Notes: a model not told the origin generated them from the sequence alone. A stretch of 64,000 bases of DNA from Sphingobium sp. KCTC 72723 (GCF_014280435.1 NZ_CP060388.1:3423501-3487500); one strand, 5' to 3'; positions 43,860-53,321 are shown, numbered from the stretch's first letter. Numbers and translations are program-made.

Positions 43860-45155
43860 TCAAAAATGCTGCGCGCCTGCGGTCCACACCGGATGCGTAC
43901 CTCCGGACTGCCCGAAAATGATCGCTTTGAGCCGCTCGAAGTTGCACGCCGCACGCCGTTTCATGTCATCCGCGGTGTCTGGCGTAGGTCCGTTTGCGAC
44001 AGCCAGAGCCAGCGCCTGCGCCATACTGTCTGCAGACAGATGCGACACATCCAAAGTAAGGTCGGCACCCAGCTTGGGCCCATAATAGTCCTTCATGATG
44101 CCCCAGGCTTTGCGCGAATAGGCTATGGATACCGTCGGCAAACCCTGTGACATGGAAGCAATTGTGGCGTGAGTGCGGGCACCGATCAGCGCCTCGCACT
44201 TTCCTATCACGCCCTTGTAGTCTGACGCCGTCAGTGTGGGTAGAGCGAGCAACAGATTGTCTCGCGGACGCTTGACGCGTTTCAACACTTCACGACATGC
44301 ATAGATATCGTTGTTCTTGGCGGCCCGCTCCCTGACATGCGGGATCAGGATGACGGAGGCGCCGCCGCGATTCGCTGCGTCGATGAACGCGGCCAGTTCC
44401 TTCGTGTACCGGTCCGAGGAAAGATCGGCGCGATAGGACAGAATGCCCGTACTCACTGACAGTCCGATCAGGCGTCGCCCCTCGGTGTCGAAATGATGCT
44501 CGTCGGACAGTATCGATCGAACGGTTTCACTATCCGATGGCGGAAGCAGAAAGGCGACATCTGCAGTCTGTTCGACAGCAAGCTGCGGAAAAGTCGATGC
44601 AAGATAATCGAAGCTCTCGGACTCCCGGACAGTACACAGCGCGACATTTTGCAAGGATGCTGCAAAACGCTCGCGGTCGGCACTGGTAAAGGGCCCTATT
44701 GTCTGCCCGAGTAATGCGACCGGGGTGCCCACATTTAGCACCCGGGCGTGCCGCGCGAAGCCACCATAATCGGAGGTAAAGACATCGCCGCCAGTAGCGA
44801 TGAGCAGGTCGGCGTGCAGCATAGCGCGTGTCGCAGGCCATCGGCGACTGTCCCTTAAGGCCAAAAACCGTGCAAACGTGCGATAGAAGCTACTCTGACG
44901 GGCAGCTGTCCATTTCGGCTTGGGCAGCGCGTCCGACTCGATATATCCATCAAAAGCATCGCCAAATGTACGAAGATCGTAATCTCGATCGCCGGTTTCC
45001 AGCTGTAAAGAGAGTTGCGAAGGGGACATTTCCCTGCGCAAACCTAAAATGATGGAAGCAACCAGCGCTTCGCAGCCGCCGTTTCGAGCACCTGTCATAT
45101 TGGTGATGATCGCGTGTTTCAAAAAGCTGCTCCGGTCTTCGCATAGGGAAGGCAT
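43860..45155 (-). CDS. Polysaccharide pyruvyltransferase family protein, C-terminus replaced by IS end
   Basis: A 431-residue protein expected to add pyruvate ketal from PEP to EPS sugars. The N-terminal segment HAIITNMTGARNGGCEALVA, LLIATGGDVFTSDYGG, VALLGQTIGPF and ALIGARTHATIASMSQGLP are family marks. The TTG at 45122 with GGAG seven bases upstream is a better start than the ATG at 45155. Native coding sequence ends at 43901; the last 13 residues (THPVWTAGAQHF...) are encoded by an IS66 terminal repeat. Whether the end of the domain is affected is not certain, but the core is intact. Confidence 0.85.
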   Translation of the reverse strand: MPSLCEDRSSFLKHAIITNMTGARNGGCEALVASIILGLRREMSPSQLSLQLETGDRDYDLRTFGDAFDGYIESDALPKPKWTAARQSSFYRTFARFLALRDSRRWPATRAMLHADLLIATGGDVFTSDYGGFARHARVLNVGTPVALLGQTIGPFTSADRERFAASLQNVALCTVRESESFDYLASTFPQLAVEQTADVAFLLPPSDSETVRSILSDEHHFDTEGRRLIGLSVSTGILSYRADLSSDRYTKELAAFIDAANRGGASVILIPHVRERAAKNNDIYACREVLKRVKRPRDNLLLALPTLTASDYKGVIGKCEALIGARTHATIASMSQGLPTVSIAYSRKAWGIMKDYYGPKLGADLTLDVSHLSADSMAQALALAVANGPTPDTADDMKRRAACNFERLKAIIFGQSGGTHPVWTAGAQHF

Positions 45156-45418
45156 GGGTCGTGCCGCGCTCTGCTCAACCCATTAAAGTGATTTTGGATG
45201 CTTGAGAGAATGTTAAATTTGCCTCGCCCTGAACGATCAGAGGGTGCAGCCACGCAACGCGAGTTAAGTCTTGGCGAGGATGCTGCTTGTCCCTAAAGTG
45301 TCGAAGACGTCATTAATGGCCATGACGGTATGAAGCATATGTCATGTGCTGCAGCGGCACCTACGTACGCGGGCCATTGCACCTGCATTTTTCGGCAGCA
45401 AAAAGGACAGATATAAGG
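45156..45418. promoter_or_regulatory. Divergent promoter region between pyruvyltransferase and GT2 genes
   Basis: About 260 bases without a gene. AT-rich segments at 45180-45230 and 45400-45418 are compatible with divergent promoters. No operator recognised. Confidence 0.4.
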
Positions 45419-46414
45419 ATGAGCGACAATGTGAGCGTCTTTCGCCCTCAAAAGGATAAGCTGGTACCGTCACCTCAGGTAACCGTCGTCATCCCCTCAT
45501 ACAAGGCAAGCGACACAATCGAACGCGCGGTGTTTTCGGTCCTTGGGCAGCCAGGCGTTCAAGTGGGCGTGATCGTTGTCATCGATGACAACTGCGCGAC
45601 AACTGAGAACAAGGTTCGTAAAATTGCCGATCCCCGCGTCCATGTATTCGTCAATGACCATAATCGAGGAGCGCCTTTCAGTCGCAATAGGGGCTTGGAG
45701 GCGGCTGGATCGCCTTATGTCATGTTCCTGGATAGCGACGACTATCTCACAGGCGACGTGCTGGAAGGGTTGGTCAAGGCGATGCTTGCGGAACAGGCCG
45801 ATCTGGGCTTCGCGCCCTGGATCCGCCTCAACGAAGCAACCAACGATATCAGCCGCCGACGACCGGAATTTCAGTCTGCCGCTCATGCCTTCAGTGCCTG
45901 GCTCATTGATCAAAAGTCGATTCCGCCGTGCTCGGTTCTCTGGCGTACAGACTTCGTACGTTTCATCGGCGGCTGGGACGAGGATCTAAAGCGGATTCAA
46001 GATGGCGAGATCGTTCTTCGCGGCCTGCTCAAGGACAGCAAAATCTGTCTGTCGCAGCAATCCGCGGGTGTGTATTTTCAACATGCCTCTGAACATAGAA
46101 TCACCGCAAGTTCAGACCATTCGCCCATTATCACGTTTGCCAGAAAGCTGCTGGACCAGGACAGTAGCGTCGTCGATTTGGCCGCCCGTCAACACATCAT
46201 TGCCCGCTATCTCTATCGAAACGCCAAGAAAGCATTCCGCAACGGCGATGTCATTTTCGGTCGGTCTGCGCTGTCTTTGAGCCGGGAGCTGGGACTAGCC
46301 AAGAATGATGGCTCTGTTCCCGGTAGGCTGGGCGCCTGGCTCCTGGGCGTCGAAAATTATCAACGCTTGCTAGGCGCGATTAGAAAAGGCAGGCGCGTTA
46401 CACCCGATCTTTGA
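45419..46414 (+). CDS. GT2-family glycosyltransferase
   Basis: A 331-residue GT-A fold enzyme. VTVVIPSYKASDTIERAVFS opens the nucleotide-binding domain, MFLDSDDYL carries the DXD metal motif, and FIGGWDEDLKRIQDGEIVLR supplies the acceptor-side acidic residues (ED-type motif). The ATG at 45419 is chosen for its AAAAAGGA ribosome-binding site; the frame is open from 45344. Adds a sugar in EPS assembly; linkage unknown. Confidence 0.88.
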   Translation: MSDNVSVFRPQKDKLVPSPQVTVVIPSYKASDTIERAVFSVLGQPGVQVGVIVVIDDNCATTENKVRKIADPRVHVFVNDHNRGAPFSRNRGLEAAGSPYVMFLDSDDYLTGDVLEGLVKAMLAEQADLGFAPWIRLNEATNDISRRRPEFQSAAHAFSAWLIDQKSIPPCSVLWRTDFVRFIGGWDEDLKRIQDGEIVLRGLLKDSKICLSQQSAGVYFQHASEHRITASSDHSPIITFARKLLDQDSSVVDLAARQHIIARYLYRNAKKAFRNGDVIFGRSALSLSRELGLAKNDGSVPGRLGAWLLGVENYQRLLGAIRKGRRVTPDL

Positions 46415-46436
46415 TACGTTTTCGCCTGGGCGCCGA

Positions 46437-46600
46437 TTGATCAAACAGCCGACAGGGTCAAGCTGGTGCCTCTGGAGTATGACGGGCACCACCGCCAAAG
46501 CGCGGCACGAAGACCGGCAACCCCTTTTCCATAGATCGTGTCCCACGAGGTGGTGTACCTGGGGTCGATCCCCGCTCTTTCCGGCGTCAGTCTGTGCCGA
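46437..46600. repeat. IS256 right terminal region
   Basis: The sequence gatcgtgtcccacgaggtgg and the tract up to the transposase stop at 46601 look like the 3' untranslated end of an IS256 element, which reads on the minus strand. No gene. Confidence 0.45.
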
Positions 46601-46734
46601 TCATGTGCCCGGCACTGCCGACAGCATGATGATGGGATTGTCGCTGAGCGGTGCCATTGTTTCAAGTGTCATGTAGCGTGCGCGCTGGACGGCCCATTTG
46701 TCGGACTGTTCCATGAGGATGGCGCCAACGAGTT
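46601..46734 (-). pseudogene. IS256 transposase C-terminal fragment
   Basis: Read on the minus strand: LVGAILMEQSDKWAVQRARY, then MTLETMAPLSDNPI and a stop at 46601. This is the conserved end of IS256-family (mutator-type) transposases. It is cut at 46734 by an IS66 end. A middle fragment of an IS256 transposase lies at 48092-48330. Confidence 0.75.
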
Positions 46735-47680
46735 ACGCATCCGATAGCCGCCGCGAGTTGTCGCGGTGCGGGGGTTTAGGCGGCGATTTCTTCGGCGGCC
46801 TGCTGCTGAGCAGCTTACAGTCGCGTGCGATTCTGCGGGTGATTTGGTTGACGGATGCGATGAAAAGCCAGGTGGTGGCGCTTTCGATGGTTCGCTCGAA
46901 GTCCTTGGCGAGGCGGCGGTTGCGGTTCAGCCATGCGATTGTCCGCTCGACTACCCAGCGGCGTGGCAGAAGCTTGAAGCCCTTGGCGGCGTCGGAGCGC
47001 TTAATTATGTCCAAGGTCCATGTGCCGATTTTGGTGAGCGCGGTGCGCAGTTTGTCCCCGGCATATCCCCCATCGGCGAAGACGTGACGCAACCACGGGA
47101 AGGTTTGGCGGATGCTGGCAAGGACGTCAGGCGCACCGTCGCGATCCTGGATATCGGCGGTGTGAACGATGGCACCGACCAGCAGGCCCTGCGTGTCTGT
47201 GACGATGTGCCGTTTGCGACCCTTGATCTTCTTGCCCGCGTCAAAGCCCCGTGGGCCGCCACTTTCTGTCGTTTTCACACTTTGGCTATCGATGACACCC
47301 GCGCTGGGAGAAGCTTCCCGACCCATCGCTTCACGTGCCATTAGCAGCAGGGCGTGGTTGATCGATTTCCACACACCCATTGCGCTCCATCGGTAGAAAT
47401 AATGCTGTACAGTGGTCATGGGCGGAAATAGCCCTGGCGGCAGCATCCACCACGGCAGGCCGCCCCGAAGCAGATAAAGGATCGCCTCGACAATCTGCCG
47501 GTAATCCCAAACTGGCGGACGACCGAGCTTCGAACGCGGTGGGAGCAGCGGTTCCAAAATCGCCCATTCCGCGTCAGTCAGATCACTTGGCAAAAGCAGT
47601 TCGGCTCTGGCATACTGCCGCCGGGTGGTGTCGGTCCACATGTGTCCCCCGTCGTCGTTTCGCAACTCCGACTGAATCAC
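46733..47680 (-). CDS. IS5-family transposase, copy 3, with chimeric C-terminus
   Basis: Residues 12 to 288 correspond to the 281-residue transposase of copies 1 and 2 (one Arg/Trp difference in LPWWMLPP), including the three catalytic regions. After RRIARDC the frame runs into the IS66 remnant and adds about 28 unrelated residues (LLSSRPPKKSPP...). The usual ATG is at 47647, preceded by an 11-residue extension. The protein could be made, but the element lacks an end. Confidence 0.8.
   Translation of the reverse strand: MIQSELRNDDGGHMWTDTTRRQYARAELLLPSDLTDAEWAILEPLLPPRSKLGRPPVWDYRQIVEAILYLLRGGLPWWMLPPGLFPPMTTVQHYFYRWSAMGVWKSINHALLLMAREAMGREASPSAGVIDSQSVKTTESGGPRGFDAGKKIKGRKRHIVTDTQGLLVGAIVHTADIQDRDGAPDVLASIRQTFPWLRHVFADGGYAGDKLRTALTKIGTWTLDIIKRSDAAKGFKLLPRRWVVERTIAWLNRNRRLAKDFERTIESATTWLFIASVNQITRRIARDCKLLSSRPPKKSPPKPPHRDNSRRLSDA
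46735..46814 (-). repeat. IS66 right-end remnant
   Basis: Eighty bases identical to the right end plus the last codons of tnpC (EEIAA-stop) at 43415-43494, inverted. It is joined directly to the truncated IS5 copy 3. Confidence 0.8.
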
Positions 47681-47721
47681 ATCTCGCTGATATCACCCAA
47701 CTTCTTTTTCGGTCAGCCTCT
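46815..47721 (-). mobile_element. IS5-family element, copy 3, 3' truncated
   Basis: Identical to copies 1 and 2 from the 5' terminal repeat (ending 47721) to codon 276 of the transposase, then cut at about 46815 where the IS66 remnant starts. The 3' terminal repeat is missing, so it should be immobile by itself. Confidence 0.88.
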
Positions 47722-48079
47722 TACTCGACCTATTGAACGGTAAGAAGTTGTTAGCTATTGCGCTGCTAGTGTTCAAACATGAGTATTCATGATCCTAATT
47801 GGCATGTATCTCCGATCCAGTTTCTTAAGACGGAGCTCCAACGCGCCATCAAAGCGGACGAATTGCGCGAGCGTCTTGGCAAAAGCGATAAGGGCTGTGG
47901 TGGATCGCATCAGCCTCAGACCCTTGCGCAGGAGGCCCCCACTGATGGGGATGCAGCATCATGCGAAACTTCTCCGCGTGGCTTTACGTGCGAATAGGCC
48001 GTTAGTCAGCTTTCATGCCTGCCGCTATATCTCGATAGCCTCTCTTATTCACCGGTCTGCTGCGTGATGGCTTAATCCG
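47722..48079. other. Gap of about 360 bases with a doubtful small frame
   Basis: A 72-codon frame (47779-47997, MSIHDPNWHVSPIQFLKTEL...) has no ribosome-binding site and no recognised family, and I do not call it a gene. The 16-base word tcttattcaccggtct at 48043-48058 is shared with 14517-14532. Confidence 0.4.
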
Positions 48080-48091
48080 GGACGGAGTGGC

Positions 48092-48330
48092 ATGGTCCGC
48101 AATAAAGCGATCCATATCGCCCTTGGCGTCCGCGCCGATGGCGCCAAGGAAGTGCTCGGGCTGTGGCTTGAGCAAAACGAGGGTGCCAAGTTCTGGCTGC
48201 GGGTCATGAACGAGCTGCGCAACCGTGGCACAGAGGATATCCTGCTCGCTGTCGTCGATGGCCTCAAAGGCTTTCCAGATGCGATCACAGCCGTGTTTCC
48301 CGAGGCCGTCGTTCAAACATGTTGGTGTGG
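48092..48330 (+). pseudogene. IS256 transposase central fragment
   Basis: The frame [20 protein letters not shown], then [20 protein letters not shown] and [20 protein letters not shown] matches the middle of mutator-type transposases, including the second Asp region. It ends at QTC, about 48327, where IS1111-type sequence starts. Confidence 0.85.
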
Positions 48331-48398
48331 ACGGCCTCCAAACGGCATCACAATGTGCCAGATTGAGGTTGTTGCAAATCTCAAGGAGGAGACCGTCC

Positions 48399-48707
48399 GT
48401 GGAACACCTTATCCGAGTTGGCGTCGACACGTCAAAGCACGTTTACCAGTTGCATGGCGTCAACGCCGCCGAGAAGCCAATTTTACGCAAAAAGCTGCGT
48501 CGTACCGAGATGATGGCGTTTTTCGAGAAGCTGCCGCCAACGGTGATTGCAATTGAGGCGTGTGGGGCGTCTCACCATCTGGCGCGGCTCCTTACGTCGT
48601 ACGGCCATGAAGTGAAGCTGATCGCGCCGCAGTTGGTGAAGCCCTATGTAAAGCGCGGGAAGAACGACGCGGCTGATGCTGAGGCTCTGTGTGAAGCAAT
48701 GAGCCGA
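48399..48707 (+). pseudogene. IS110/IS1111-type transposase N-terminal fragment
   Basis: It starts with GTG ([20 protein letters not shown]) behind an AAGGAGGAG ribosome-binding site and includes [15 protein letters not shown] and KRGKNDAADAEALCEA, the DEDD N-terminal domain. It is cut at about 48707 by the ISL3 remnant. Different from the IS110 at 40128. Confidence 0.88.
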
Positions 48708-49485
48708 TGCTCGACGTGGGATGTCCTAGCTTGTCGAGCTGGCAAATTTCCTCCCAGCGTTCGCGTCGACCGGCCTTCCGATCGGTCCGTAATTTGGCGA
48801 GACCGGGGGATGTCGGTGCAGGGTTGGCTTGCGCCCCCTGCGCGGATGCCATGATTTTCGCCGCCGCGGACACCGCGCTGCGGTGGCGACCAACTGCCTG
48901 GCGCAGTGCCTCACCCAGGCCACTGAGCAGATGCCAGCGATCGGCCACTTGGATGGCTCCTGGCGCCCCGCGCCTTGCTCCTTGGGCGTAAACTCCAGCG
49001 CGATCACGCGCGACAACCTTGATCCCTGGCCAGCGCTTCAGCCAGTCGGCCACGCTATCCGCGTTGCGATCGGGCAGCAGATCAAGAACGCGATTTCGCT
49101 CCAGGTGGCAGATGATCGTTCCGTAGCGCTGTCCGCGCCGCCACGCCCAATCGTCGATGCCCACGATCGTAGGGGCAACGAAACCCGGCACAGGCGCCGA
49201 CCGGATCATCCGCAGCAATGTATCGCCGCTCACCGGCATCGCCAACCTATGGGCGAGGCGGGAGCCCGGCTCACCGCCCGCTACAAGAGCTATAGCGCGC
49301 TGGCTCTCTGCAAGCCGATTGGAGCGTTGCGCCCTCGAAGCGGCGACCCCGGGCAATCGCTCCGTGAATATCTGCACCCTGCAATCAGGCGTCCTGCAGC
49401 GAAAGCGCCGCGCCGTGAGGCGCATCGCCACAATCCGTCCATGCCAGGGCAAATCCGAGAGATGGCGCTGGTAATGGCTATTGAA
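48708..49485 (-). pseudogene. ISL3-family transposase fragment
   Basis: On the minus strand, from about 49485 (HYQRHLSDLPWHGRIVAMRL) through RRFRCRTPDCRVQIFTERLP and IVGIDDWAWRRGQRYGTIIC to EICQLDKLGHPTSS. Both ends are missing: the N-terminal zinc-finger part at 49485 and the C-terminus at 48708. Confidence 0.88.
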
Positions 49486-49486
49486 C

Positions 49487-49550
49487 TACCCTGTCGCTGT
49501 GATGGATCAACTGATCCTCTGGACCCGGCCTACGGGCATGGATTGCTGCT
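49487..49550 (-). pseudogene. IS3 OrfB scrap
   Basis: About 20 codons on the minus strand (AIHARRPGPEDQLIHHSDR) resemble the AIHARRPDPDDGLIHHSDRG segment of the IS3 copy at 38835-39599, with several substitutions. A further relic of a related element. Confidence 0.6.
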
Positions 49551-49588
49551 CGCGCAGCACGAGATGATCGAGCGACTGGTAGCGCGGA

Positions 49589-50119
49589 TTGATTTCCGAG
49601 TTGGAATCCCTGGTCGGCACGCCGCGCAAGACATCTAGGAATTCACATATTCCGCCATCGAAGGACGCCTTTGGCAAGCGCGGTGGCAAAGGCGGTAAGC
49701 CCAGGACTGGCAAGCGCCCGCCGCGCGAAGGTAAGCACCGCCCATTGACCGAGACGCCGGACAAAACCGAACGCATCATGGCGGCAAACTGCTGCCATTG
49801 CGGGACCGATATATCCTCGCAGGCCCAGCATTGCCGCCACCGCTATGATCATATCGACCTGCCGCCGATCCGCCCGATTGTGACCCGCATCGAATTGTTT
49901 GGTGCGCGCTGCGGGGGATGTGGCCGTCGCTACCGTGCCGCAGCACCGGCGAGCATGGAGCCGGGCAAACCTGTCGGCACGCGCGACGAAGTCAGGCTCG
50001 GCTACTGGTCACACCGGCGAAAATGGGAAGACATCGACGATATGGGCGGATGCGTCTTGCTCCTCGATCAAGCCCTCGACCACATTGCTAAAAACAGCAT
50101 CTTCTGGACCTGGACCTAA
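49589..50119 (+). pseudogene. IS66-type TnpC N-terminal fragment fused to the tail of the 94-residue protein
   Basis: The frame starts at a TTG and contains NSHIPPSKD, GKRPPREGKHRP, a zinc-finger stretch CCHCGTDISSQAQH and ARCGGCGRRY, the N-terminal region of an IS66-type transposase. At about 49970 it joins in frame to VGTRDEVRLGYWSHRRKWED through FWTWT-stop, the end of the cargo protein at 32984-33268 with three substitutions. A chimera produced by deletion. Confidence 0.75.
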
Positions 50120-50127
50120 CCAAAAAC

Positions 50128-50143
50128 GTACAAAGTCGAGCTA
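50128..50143. repeat. IS end cgtacaaagtcgagct, copy 3
   Basis: Third copy of the 16-base end, immediately downstream of the cargo-protein tail, as at 33276. Confidence 0.55.
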
Positions 50144-50154
50144 AGCGCATGGTA

Positions 50155-50340
50155 AAACCAAACCGACAAGGGTCCGGTCTCGAATACCACGCGCTTTGCA
50201 TGTGGCGCGCGCTTGCGGATCACTTCTGCGAGCAGCTTTGGGTCAGACGGACATTTACCACGCCAAACGCGCTTGACATCCTGACGAACCGATATCGAAG
50301 TGTCTTTCAGGGAGACGTCGAGTCCTATATGCTGATCCAT
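50155..50340 (-). pseudogene. IS110 transposase N-terminal fragment
   Basis: MDQHIGLDVSLKDTSISVRQ starts at 50340 on the minus strand and runs to VVFETGPLSVWFYHAL. This is the start of the DEDD domain of a third IS110-type transposase; the rest is absent at the IS end at 50143. Confidence 0.85.
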
Positions 50341-50861
50341 GGTTGTCCTCCATTTGATGCTGGGCCCGGTCCAAAATCGTGAGCCCGTTCTTCATCTTAT
50401 CGGGGGGCAACCAACCTTCCAGTAATCCCGCGCATCTGGCCAGAGGCCGCCGCTCCCGCGATTACGTCATGTTCGTTCAATCCCCCGTGTGAGTCAGCCT
50501 CATTGGGACTTGGTATTACAGGGTGAAGCGCACGATCTTTACGACAGGCGGCTGCATTATCGATTGTGTTGTTGCAGTGCGGCATCTAACAAATCATCGT
50601 TAACGATTTAGTTATTTTGGCCGCCGGGGGGGGCGATCGATAATGTCGGACATATACGGCCTGAAAGGGCATGAGGCACCCAGCGTTGCAATTGTGACTG
50701 TTACTGCAACTCTGTCCAAGTCAATGTTTTGATTGGCGTTTTTTCCTTACCCAATACTTTCCTAAGGTCGAGGATCGCTAATGTGCGGTTAACGATAGTC
50801 GTTGTGCCTGTGCAAACGAACATTTTCGTATAAATCGGTGGTAATTCCAGAGGAACACAAG
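50341..50861. promoter_or_regulatory. Upstream region of the beta-helix/RTX gene, about 520 bases
   Basis: No gene. An IS5-like 3' terminal repeat scrap (gagtcagcctc) lies near 50491. From about 50580 the sequence becomes AT-rich, and the leader before 50862 probably contains the promoter of the plus-strand operon. Confidence 0.5.
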
Positions 50862-53321
50862 ATGGCTGCCGCACTGTTTTCTGACAAAACCCCGTCAAAG
50901 GTCCTTCATGTCGCTATTGGCAGCGGTCAAGGTGATGGAAGCGCCAGTCGTCCTTTTCATTCGATACAAGATGCCGTCAATGCCGCAACGCCCGGCACGG
51001 CCATCATGGTGCATGCAGGCACCTATGTTGAAAATGTAAAAGTCCCCTGGAACAAGAGCGGAACGAGCGACGCCCCGATCTGGCTTGTATCGGCAGATGG
51101 TCCGCAAAATGCCTCGATCGTGGCTGAAGATGCATCAAAACCCGTCATTCAGGCGCTCGGGGTCGACAACTATGTCATTCGCGACTTTGCTCTTAGCGGT
51201 GGATATGATGGCATACAGTTTTCCCAAAGCGGCCGCGACTTTTCCAATATGGTCGACAATGTCGTCATTCAGAACAACGTGATCACCGATGTTTCCCATG
51301 ACGGTATAAAAATCGGGCAAGCCAATAATGTGCAGATACTGGACAACCGCATTTCTGATGTCGCTTCGGAAGAGGGGATAGATTTCGTCGCGGTCACAAA
51401 CGCTGTTATCGCTCGTAACGAGATTTTCGATATCGGAGGGTCAAGCGCTGCAGTCTTTGCAAAGGGGGGCTCAACCAATATCCGCATCGAAGACAACTAT
51501 ATCCATGATGTTGCGGCAGATGGCATTTCGGCAGGCGGCAATACCTCAGCGTCATCCTTCAAGCCTGGATATAAAGGCTATGAAGCCAAGAATGTGGATA
51601 TCGTTGGCAATAAGGTCGAAGACGTCGGAAAGCGGCCCGTTAGCGTGCGGGGTGCTACCGATGTCGATGTTACCCGTAACTTTCTGGAATCGTCGGCCAA
51701 ATACGGCAATGCTGTCTATGTAACCACAGGCAGCGCTTCTTCGTCCAAACCCAGTTATACTAACGAGCTTGTCGTTACCGGTAATGTGCTTGCCAATACC
51801 AAGTCGATCCTCAAGATCGACAGCGGCAACAATAATGTTATTTCGCAGTCGAACAATGCTACGGGGGTCTGGACCGACGCCGTCGGACCAACCGTTGGCA
51901 AAATCCCGCTGTGGCAGACATCAGCCTCGACGCCGACACCTGCCGCCAGTCCGAAGCCTACGCCGACACCTACCCCCACCCCGAAGCCCACGCCAACTCC
52001 GACACCCACGCCGACCCCATCCCAGGAGCCGGTCACACCAGCTTCGTCCCAATCACCGGTCAACAACAGTTCAGGGCCGGAGACGACCGCACGCGACAGC
52101 GCCGCAAGCGTCAATGTGGTCATGGGTACCGCCGGCAAGGATGTGCTGACAGGAACGAGCCGGGCCGACCGTATCGACGGTTCCAGTCGGGAGGACGTGA
52201 TGAAAGGCGGCAAGGGCGATGACACCTATGTCGTGTCGGGCTATAAGGATGTCGTTGCCGAGAACAAGAACGAAGGTGTGGATACCGTCGAGCTGTTCGA
52301 CAACCGTTATGCCTTGAGTGAAAACGTCGAGAACCTGACAGTAAAATCATCTTCCGGTGCCACGGTCGTCGGCAACCTTGCCGACAATAAACTGACCGGT
52401 GGCGCTGGTCGGGACATCCTCATCGGCAAGGCCGGTCAGGACGTTCTTGCCGGTAATGCCGGAGCCGATATTTTCGTGATCGGCAAGGATGATGGGTCCG
52501 ACAGGATTGTCGATTTGAAATCCGACGACAGGGTGAGTTTGTCCGGAGGTCAATTCAGCACTTTTGCAGAGCTTAAGGCGAGTTTTACGCAGGTTGGCAA
52601 GGATGCCGTTCTTGATTTGGGCGATGGTCAGGTTCTCACGCTGGAGAATGTCGCTGTCAAAAGTCTGACGCCCGAACAGTTTATGTTCGACAATCTCCAG
52701 CAGGTAGCAAAGCTGTCATCCAACTGGACTGCGTCCGTTCCCGGCGGTACCAAGCAGACCGACTGGTTAACTGGGACCGCAGCCAATGAGCGGCTCGAAG
52801 GCAATGGCGGCGCGGACATCATGGCCGGCGGCGCAGGCGACGATACGTATCTGGTCGATAATTTTGGCGATGTGATCATCGAGCATGAGAACGGCGGAAT
52901 CGATACGGTTTGGGTGACTGCCGACAGCTTTGCGCTTTGGGCAGGTGTGGAAAATGCTGTCATCAAAACGGCAAGCGGTTCCGATATTGAAGGCAATGCC
53001 CACGCTAATATGATTTCAGGGGGCGAAGGGGCCGACTGGATACTGGGCGGCGGTGGGAATGACATTCTGACTGGCGGGGGCGGCAAGGATGTGTTCGCGT
53101 TTAGAGGCATCGATGACGGCGTGGACATCATCAGAGACTTCACGCGCGGCCAGGATAAGCTCGATTTTCAAGAACTCTTCGATACAATGTCCGGAGGGTC
53201 AGTTGGTTTTGCCAGGAGCGGATCCGACCTTAATGTGTATGTTGCTCACGACGGTCAGCAGGATCTCATAGCTACGCTCCTTGGCGTCAGCGCACTATCA
53301 AGTGCCGACTATATTATTTGA
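50862..53321 (+). CDS. Right-handed beta-helix protein with RTX repeats, EPS-modifying candidate
   Basis: An 819-residue protein. The ATG at 50862 is preceded by AGAGGA and preferred over the longer frame. Residues about 14-350 form a parallel beta-helix: GDGSASRPFHSIQDAVNAAT, NVVIQNNVITDVSHDGIKIG, NVQILDNRISDV, typical of DUF1565/NosD and polysaccharide lyase or epimerase folds. A Thr-Pro/Lys-Pro-rich linker lies at about 365-395. From about 418 on there are two groups of RTX repeats (GGKGDDTY, GGAGRDIL, GGGGNDILTGGGGKD) and a C-terminal type I secretion tail. The module order recalls secreted AlgE-type epimerases, but no catalytic motif is certain. Confidence 0.85.
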   Translation: MAAALFSDKTPSKVLHVAIGSGQGDGSASRPFHSIQDAVNAATPGTAIMVHAGTYVENVKVPWNKSGTSDAPIWLVSADGPQNASIVAEDASKPVIQALGVDNYVIRDFALSGGYDGIQFSQSGRDFSNMVDNVVIQNNVITDVSHDGIKIGQANNVQILDNRISDVASEEGIDFVAVTNAVIARNEIFDIGGSSAAVFAKGGSTNIRIEDNYIHDVAADGISAGGNTSASSFKPGYKGYEAKNVDIVGNKVEDVGKRPVSVRGATDVDVTRNFLESSAKYGNAVYVTTGSASSSKPSYTNELVVTGNVLANTKSILKIDSGNNNVISQSNNATGVWTDAVGPTVGKIPLWQTSASTPTPAASPKPTPTPTPTPKPTPTPTPTPTPSQEPVTPASSQSPVNNSSGPETTARDSAASVNVVMGTAGKDVLTGTSRADRIDGSSREDVMKGGKGDDTYVVSGYKDVVAENKNEGVDTVELFDNRYALSENVENLTVKSSSGATVVGNLADNKLTGGAGRDILIGKAGQDVLAGNAGADIFVIGKDDGSDRIVDLKSDDRVSLSGGQFSTFAELKASFTQVGKDAVLDLGDGQVLTLENVAVKSLTPEQFMFDNLQQVAKLSSNWTASVPGGTKQTDWLTGTAANERLEGNGGADIMAGGAGDDTYLVDNFGDVIIEHENGGIDTVWVTADSFALWAGVENAVIKTASGSDIEGNAHANMISGGEGADWILGGGGNDILTGGGGKDVFAFRGIDDGVDIIRDFTRGQDKLDFQELFDTMSGGSVGFARSGSDLNVYVAHDGQQDLIATLLGVSALSSADYII

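Noticed and set aside
47779..47997. 72-codon frame between IS5 copy 3 and the IS256 fragment
   Set aside because: No ribosome-binding site, no recognised family, and surrounded by IS scraps.
51900..52030. Possible CRISPR-like or tandem repeat (acgccgacacctacccc)
   Set aside because: It is the Thr-Pro/Lys-Pro linker coding sequence of the beta-helix/RTX protein; there are no spacers or cas genes.
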